Shown piece after piece: positions 32,301 to 36,533 of a stretch of DNA of 36,533 bases. Source of the stretch: JAFARZ01 sp036490795 (GTDB taxonomy: Bacteria; Actinomycetota; Actinomycetes; Streptosporangiales; Streptosporangiaceae); NCBI GenBank assembly GCA_036490795.1, contig DASXDG010000358.1, positions 1-36,533 of the forward strand. Reading direction: 5' to 3'. The translations under genes were made by a program, and so were the position numbers. The notes below the pieces were generated by a model that was not told the origin of the DNA, searched no databases, and worked only from the letters and a program-made list of their open reading frames with translations. The first letter of the stretch is position 1, and the number at the start of each line of letters is the position of its first letter.

Positions 32301-35300
32301 GCGCCCCGGTCACCCCACGCGAGCAGGCGCTGTGCGACGCGTTCGCGGACGTCCTCGGCCTGGACCAGGTCGGGGCCGAGGACAGCTTCTTCGACCTGGG
32401 CGGCTACTCACTGCTTGCCACCCGCCTCGTGTCACGGATCCGGACGGTACTCGGCGCCGAACTGTCGATCCGGGCCGTGTTCGAGCACCCCACCCCCGCC
32501 GAGCTCGCCGGGCTGCTCCCCGACGCAGACACCGCACGGCGCCCGCTGTTGCAGGCAGAGGTGGTCGAGGGGGCAGAGGCGGTCGAGGGAGCGGAGGCGG
32601 GCCGGCGGGCGCTGGTGCCGGTGCCGCGGCCGGAACGCCTGCCGCTGTCGTTCGCGCAGCAGCGGCTGTGGTTCCTGGAGCAGTTCAACGGGCCTGGCAC
32701 GGCGTATAACCTGGCGTCCGCGTGGCGGCTGGAGGGCCAGCTGGACGCAGACGCGCTGGTTGCGGCTCTGAACGATGTGGTGGGCAGGCACGAGTCTCTG
32801 CGCACGGTGTTCCCGGTCGCAGACGGGCAGCCTTACCAGCAAGTAATTCCCGCGTCGCAGGCCAGAGCCCCGGTGACGGTGGCGACTGTGGGACGAGACG
32901 AGTTGCCCGTCCTGGTAGAGGCCGCGGCGGGGTACGAGTTCGATGTGGCCGCGGAGCTGCCGGTGCGCGCCTGGGTGTACACGGTGGCCGAGTTCGAGCA
33001 TGTGCTGGTGCTGCTGTGTCATCACATTGCCAGCGATGGCTGGTCCATGGAGATCTTGATGGGCGACCTGGCAGCGGCGTACACGGCCCGCTGCGATGGC
33101 CGGGCACCGGACTGGGCGCCGCTGCCGGTGCAGTACACGGATTACACGCTGTGGCAGCGAGACCTGCTGGGCGGTGACCAGGACTCCGCAAGCGTCATGT
33201 CCCGTCAGGTCGGGTACTGGGAGCAGGCGCTGGCCGGGCTACCGGATGAGCTGGTGCTGCCGTTCGACCGGCCGCGGCCGGCTGGGCCATCCCAGCACGG
33301 CGCGGAGGCCCGGTGGCAGCTGGCGGATGCAGGGCTGCACACGGCGCTGGCCGCCTTGGCCCGTGAGCACCAGGCGACGGTATTCATGGTGCTGCAAGCG
33401 GGCTTGGCTGGGCTGCTGTCCCGGATGGGTGCCGGGACCGATATCCCGCTGGGTGTGCCGGTGGCCGGGCGAACCGATGAGGCGGTCCATGACCTCGTCG
33501 GGTTCTTCGTGAACACCCTGGTGCTTCGCGCGGATCTGTCCGGCGACCCCAGCTTCGCCCAGCTGCTGGACCAGGTCAGGGAGACCGTACTGGCCGGCCA
33601 GGCTCGTCAGGATGTCCCGTTCGAGCGGCTAGTCGAACTGATTAACCCCGCACGTTCCGCGGCCCGGCATCCGCTGTTCCAGGTCATGCTCGCCGATCAG
33701 GACATCGAGGCGGTGGACTGGCAGCTGCCCGGGCTGAAGGCCCGCCCTGAGCCGGTACTCGCGGTGGCCGCCAAGTTCGATCTGACCCTGGCTTTCCAGC
33801 AGGACCGCGACCCCGACGGTACCCGTGCCGGGATAAGCGCGTTCTTCGAGTACGCCACGGAACTGTTCGACGAGGCCACGATCCGGGCCATGGCCGGCCG
33901 GCTCACCCGGCTGCTCACCCAGGCGGCTCATAATCCTGACCAGCGCCTCAGCACCTTGGATCTGCTTACCGCCGCGGAGCGAGGCGCGCTCCTGCGCGAC
34001 CGGAACGGCATCACCCGGGACGTCCCCGGCGCGACTTTGCCGGATCTGTTCCAGGCCCAGGCGGCCACGACCCCGGATGCCCCCGCGGTGATCTTCGAGG
34101 GCGAGCAGGTGTCCTACCGGGAGCTGAATGAGCGGGCTAACCGCCTGGCCCGGCACCTGGTCACCCTCGGCGCGGGTCCCGATCGGTACCTCACCATCGC
34201 GATGCCACGCTGCCCCGACATGATCACCGCGGTCCTGGCTGTCCTGAAGACCGGTGCCGCGTACGTCCCGGTCGATCCGGCTTACCCGCCCGACCGGATC
34301 GCGTTCATGCTCACCGAAACCAGCCCGGTCGCGGTACTGAGCACGGCGGAGGTAGCGGGGACGCTTCCCGGCACGCTGCCGTTGCTGGTGCTCGACGACC
34401 CGGCCGTCGCGGCGGAGCTGGCCGGGCTGGACGGGACAGACCCGCCGACGGCCGCGGGGCCCTCGAACGCGGCGTACGTGATCTACACGTCGGGGTCGAC
34501 TGGCCGGCCCAAGGGCGTGGTGATCGAGCACGGGCACGCGGCGGTGTTCGCGTCCTGGGTGAGGTCGGAGTTCCCGCCGGGTGAGCTGTCCCGGGTGCTG
34601 GCGTCGACATCGCTGAGTTTCGACGTGTCGGTGTTCGAGATCTTCGGGACCCTCACGGCCGGGGGCAGCATCGAGATCGTGCCGAACCTGCTCGCGCTGA
34701 CATCCGGACCCTGGAGCGGCACCATGATCAGCGCGGTGCCGACCGCGCTGGCGCACGTCCTGGCCTCCCCGGGAACCGCCGCCAAGGCCTCCGTCGTCGC
34801 GCTGTGCGGGGAAGCGGTGACCGGGCAGGTCGTCACCGCGATCAGAGCCGCGGTGCCGGGAGCCCGGATCGTCAACATCTACGGCCCGACCGAAGGCACG
34901 GTGTTCGCGACCACTTCCACCATGACAGGGGAGGCGGCCTCACCGCCGATCGGGCGCCTGATCTGGAACAAGCGGGCGTTCATCCTGGATGACACGCTGG
35001 GACTGGTGCCGCCGGGGGTCGGCGGGGAACTGTACCTGACGGGCGGCTTGGCTCGCGGATACCTGAACCGGCCCGGGATGACCGCGGAGCGCTTCGTGGC
35101 ATGCCCGTCCGGGCCGGCCGGGGAGCGGATGTACCGGACGGGAGACCTGGCCCGGTGGAATAACGCGGGTGAGCTGGAGTACCTGGGCCGCGCGGATGAC
35201 CAGGTGAAGATCCGCGGGTTCCGGATCGAGCTTGGCGAGATCGAGGCCGTCATCGCGGCGCAGCCCGGAGTGGCGCAGGTCCGGGTCATCATGCGCGAGG

Positions 35301-35746
35301 ACCGCCCAGGCGACAAGCGCCTGGCCGCTTACGTGGTGCCCGCCGCCGGCACCGAACTGGAACCGGCCAGACTGCGGGACGCCGCCGGGCGAGCGCTGCC
35401 TGGCTACATGGTGCCCGCCGCCGTCGTCATCTTGGACACGCTGCCGCTGAACGCGAACGGCAAGCTGGATCGCCGCGCTCTGCCCGCCCCGGACTACGCC
35501 GCGGGTGCCGGGGTGTTGCAGGTACCGGTTACCCCCAGGGAACACGCGCTGTGCGACCTGTTCGCCCAGGTCCTCGGCATCGATCAGGTGGGCGTCGAAG
35601 ATAACTTCTTCGACCTCGGCGGTCACTCCCTGCTCGCCGCCGTCCTCGCAGCCAGGCTCATGGAACAGACGGGCATCAAGATCAGCCTCAAGGCCTTCAT
35701 GGGCAACCCCACAGTCCACGCCATCGACAGATACCTAGACCAGTAA
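29306..35746 (+). CDS. Two-module NRPS, C-A-T-C-A-T without thioesterase
   Basis: The 2,146-aa synthetase has module 1 with C1 (about 20-440), A1 (about 460-960; YTSGSTGRPKG at 648) and T1 (Ser1035 in LGGYSL). Module 2 has C2 (about 1085-1500; HH at 1239-1240, HHIASDG), A2 (about 1530-2020; YTSGSTGRPKG at 1727) and T2 (Ser2108 in LGGHSL). C1 reads HQMACDG at 157-163, lacking the catalytic His. By eye the eight readable pocket residues plus K are D-V-F-S-V-G-I-V-Y-K for A1 and D-V-F-S-A-C-I-V-F-K for A2. I cannot assign a substrate. There is no epimerase, methyltransferase or release domain. The start is ATG 29306; the longer frame from ATG 29231 is possible. No MbtH gene is in view. Confidence 0.93.
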   Translation: MRTIVASSLRPEPSEESTFLTRAVVRPGRVPLSYAQQRLWFLEQFHGSGTALNLPFVWRLHGRVDAGALTAALGDVIGRHESLRTVVAVDEGQPWQQVIPAEQVLVPVTVAAVWPGEVAGRISAAAGHVFDVAGELPIRAWLLMVSADEHVLVLVCHQMACDGWSMQVLMADLATAYTARRDGSTPDWASLPVQYADYTLWQRDLLGAAEEDGREDGGVIAGQIRYWREVLAGLPDELALPFDRPRPAEPSRRGGTVRWQLADAGLHAALAGLGAAQRASVLMVLQAGLAAMLSRLGGGTDIPLGVPVAGRASEVMHDMVGLLGNTLVLRTDLSGNPSFTELLCRVRERLLAARERQDVPFGQLVEELNPVRSPARHPLFQVMVADQDFGVVDWRVPGLCTEAEPVSSVATEFDLMLGFREDRNADGSPAGISATLEYARDLFDEVTAGVLAARLTALLGQVVASPARPVGDVELLTESERRLLAQWNDTARDVPERAWPELFQEQVARTPGTVAVMHHGTALTYAELNARANQLARYLCARGAGPERTVAIAMPRSAEMIVAVVAVLKTGAAYVPVDPGYPADRIGYMLAETGPVAVVTTAATGRDLPGGAPQVALDDSATAAALSALPATDPGVAYAPSGRAIVMYTSGSTGRPKGVMIEHGGLADQVAWIGTEFSAAELSRMVAATSLSFDVSVFEILGTLAWGGTVEVVRNVLALADEFPDPDVPRLVSGAPSAIAQVITTASKVEVAAQTVVVGGEAFTARALAQIQATWPGARVVNIYGPTETTVYVTSWSTGSGPEQVPTIGRPTGNTRTLVLDGRLHQVPPGVAGELYLAGRGVARGYLNRPGLTAERFVPCPYGTPGERMYRVGDLARWNQAGELEYLGRADDQVKVRGIRIELGEIETVLAALPAVADAAVIVREDQHGDQRLTGYVVPAAGTVLDPAGLRTAAARMLAPFMVPAAIVVLDRLPLNPNGKLDRRALPVPDYAAAATSGRAPVTPREQALCDAFADVLGLDQVGAEDSFFDLGGYSLLATRLVSRIRTVLGAELSIRAVFEHPTPAELAGLLPDADTARRPLLQAEVVEGAEAVEGAEAGRRALVPVPRPERLPLSFAQQRLWFLEQFNGPGTAYNLASAWRLEGQLDADALVAALNDVVGRHESLRTVFPVADGQPYQQVIPASQARAPVTVATVGRDELPVLVEAAAGYEFDVAAELPVRAWVYTVAEFEHVLVLLCHHIASDGWSMEILMGDLAAAYTARCDGRAPDWAPLPVQYTDYTLWQRDLLGGDQDSASVMSRQVGYWEQALAGLPDELVLPFDRPRPAGPSQHGAEARWQLADAGLHTALAALAREHQATVFMVLQAGLAGLLSRMGAGTDIPLGVPVAGRTDEAVHDLVGFFVNTLVLRADLSGDPSFAQLLDQVRETVLAGQARQDVPFERLVELINPARSAARHPLFQVMLADQDIEAVDWQLPGLKARPEPVLAVAAKFDLTLAFQQDRDPDGTRAGISAFFEYATELFDEATIRAMAGRLTRLLTQAAHNPDQRLSTLDLLTAAERGALLRDRNGITRDVPGATLPDLFQAQAATTPDAPAVIFEGEQVSYRELNERANRLARHLVTLGAGPDRYLTIAMPRCPDMITAVLAVLKTGAAYVPVDPAYPPDRIAFMLTETSPVAVLSTAEVAGTLPGTLPLLVLDDPAVAAELAGLDGTDPPTAAGPSNAAYVIYTSGSTGRPKGVVIEHGHAAVFASWVRSEFPPGELSRVLASTSLSFDVSVFEIFGTLTAGGSIEIVPNLLALTSGPWSGTMISAVPTALAHVLASPGTAAKASVVALCGEAVTGQVVTAIRAAVPGARIVNIYGPTEGTVFATTSTMTGEAASPPIGRLIWNKRAFILDDTLGLVPPGVGGELYLTGGLARGYLNRPGMTAERFVACPSGPAGERMYRTGDLARWNNAGELEYLGRADDQVKIRGFRIELGEIEAVIAAQPGVAQVRVIMREDRPGDKRLAAYVVPAAGTELEPARLRDAAGRALPGYMVPAAVVILDTLPLNANGKLDRRALPAPDYAAGAGVLQVPVTPREHALCDLFAQVLGIDQVGVEDNFFDLGGHSLLAAVLAARLMEQTGIKISLKAFMGNPTVHAIDRYLDQ
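32558..32593 (+). repeat. 18-bp in-frame duplication in the NRPS T1-C2 linker
   Basis: Two diverged 18-bp units (GAGGYGGTCGAGGGRGCR) encode EVVEGA-EAVEGA between carrier protein 1 and condensation domain 2. Confidence 0.85.
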
Positions 35747-35755
35747 CAATGCGGC

Positions 35756-36377
35756 TCAGGGCAGGGCCGGGTCCTCGACGTAGTCTTGGCTGCCGGGGTC
35801 GTGGCAGACGTTGTGGTAGCGGGCTGTCTCGGCGCCCCAGTCCAGGTGGCCGCGCATCCAGTGCCGCAGGCCTTGCAGGTTGGTGTCCAGGGCCCGTGGT
35901 GGCTGTGACTGGAGTAAAACCTGTTCCGCCGTGAGGTAGTCGGCTATCCGGCGTTCCAGCAGCTGCCGGGCCTGGCTGGTGGCTTGTGCCCAGGTCAGGT
36001 CGTGGTGCTCGGCTAGAACGATGACGAGGTTGTGTACGTCGCCGCGTGCGTGTTCTTTCGCAACGGTGGCGAGGTCGTCGGTCCAGCAGATGACGTCGGC
36101 CGCTGCCTCCCTGGCTGCCCGGTAGCCGGGCGGGATTGAGCCGCCCAGTATCGATCCTCGCGAAGTGGGCCGCCGATATCTCCGATCTGACTAGGCCCAT
36201 GACATTCACCCAGTGCTGGGTGTGCCGCCCGGTCTCGGCCGACCAGGAGGCAGGCGTGGATTGGGGGAACGGGAACTCGCGGAGCAGAGCCTGGACGGCC
36301 TCTCCCTTCGCCGTGATCTCGGCTGGCATGACCACGGGCGCGGCCGTCTCGATCGGGGAACTTCTCTTGCGACCCAT
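35756..36377 (-). pseudogene. Terpene synthase pseudogene with internal deletion
   Basis: On the minus strand ATG 36377 opens a frame matching the start of bacterial class I terpene synthases (…HTQHWVNVMGLVRSEIS…, about 75 residues). After a frameshift near 36150 a second frame carries the C-terminal part: IPPGYRAAREAAADVICW, then the metal-binding NSE-type motif DDLATVAKE. GDVHNLV, HWMRGHLDW and the terminal ARY follow to a stop at 35756. Intact enzymes need about 130 more residues in between, including the DDxxD motif, so the gene is dead. It lies convergent to the NRPS gene. Confidence 0.75.
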
Positions 36378-36404
36378 GAAACACAGCGTACCCACTTGAA
36401 GTAA

Positions 36405-36533
36405 TCAAAGGGATTCATTGTGTAGCGCTGCCCGGATCTGGCTGAGCCATTCCGTGCCCAGCCGGCGCCCATTCGGGAGTTGGTCGCCTCGATCCCAGCG
36501 CCACGTTGTGATCATGGCCAGCACCAGGATCCG
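36405..36533 (-). CDS. 3' end of an unidentified gene (partial)
   Basis: The last 42 codons of a minus-strand frame run in from beyond the window edge (…ILVLAMITTWRWDRGDQLPNGRRLGTEWLSQIRAALHN…). They end at TGA 36405-36407, 28 bp before the terpene synthase start. Composition is protein-like with a helical C-terminus, but I recognise no family. As the upstream neighbour of a terpene synthase it could belong to the same decayed cluster. Confidence 0.4.
   Translation of the reverse strand, partial: RILVLAMITTWRWDRGDQLPNGRRLGTEWLSQIRAALHNESL

Overview
The window looks like a chromosomal segment of a filamentous, high-GC actinomycete. The evidence is strong G/C bias at third codon positions, frequent GTG starts, 4-nt ATGA/GTGA gene overlaps, SARP/AfsR-type regulators, an actinobacterial-type SOS box, an ImuA'-ImuB-DnaE2 mutasome, and natural-product genes (NRPS, class II lanthipeptide, terpene synthase remnant). 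I cannot name the genus from the sequence alone. I saw no tRNA, rRNA, CRISPR array or transposase.

Left part (1-8550). An 82-codon stump of an NRPS condensation domain lies at the edge. It is followed by a gene-poor stretch carrying a pair of 18-bp operator-like palindromes and a perfect SOS box (677-690). The SOS box drives imuA'-imuB-dnaE2, fused by 4-nt overlaps. The homologous part of DnaE2 ends at 6256, but the frame has no stop there and runs antisense through the convergent anti-sigma gene to 7087. A SigE-type ECF sigma/anti-sigma pair and an AlkB-like dioxygenase follow on the minus strand.

Middle part (8550-24530). A 0.5-kb structured intergenic region (an 83-bp palindromic element, a 9-bp tandem repeat, perfect hairpins) leads into two tiny membrane/secreted peptides and a nine-codon remnant of a Rossmann-fold enzyme. 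Next comes an operon of two DUF202 proteins plus a Mug-type mismatch glycosylase. After it lie a polytopic GT-C-like membrane protein, a separate SARP and XRE-STAND regulator (a split AfsR-like arrangement), a TetR-MFS efflux unit with recognisable operators, a YflT-like stress protein, a small-TM/DksA-TraR/DedA operon, an OmpR-type two-component system, a BTAD-TPR regulator with a tautomerase, and a TetR gene divergent from the next gene.

Right part (24530-36533). This is a natural-product neighbourhood: an FAD monooxygenase, a class II lanthipeptide synthetase (LanM) with a 64-aa precursor directly upstream, and a divergent two-module NRPS (C-A-T-C-A-T, no thioesterase). The first C domain of the NRPS has lost its catalytic histidine (HQ instead of HH). 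A terpene synthase with a large internal deletion and frameshift follows, and then the 3' end of an unidentified gene at the right edge.

Two themes cut across the window. First, three ungapped copies of a previously unnamed (to me) 83-bp palindromic repeat lie at 8637-8719, 17662-17744 (minus) and 21246-21328. Second, short in-frame tandem repeats of 15-18 bp recur in five unrelated genes. The best candidates for something undescribed are the 83-bp repeat family and the lanthipeptide-NRPS neighbourhood.
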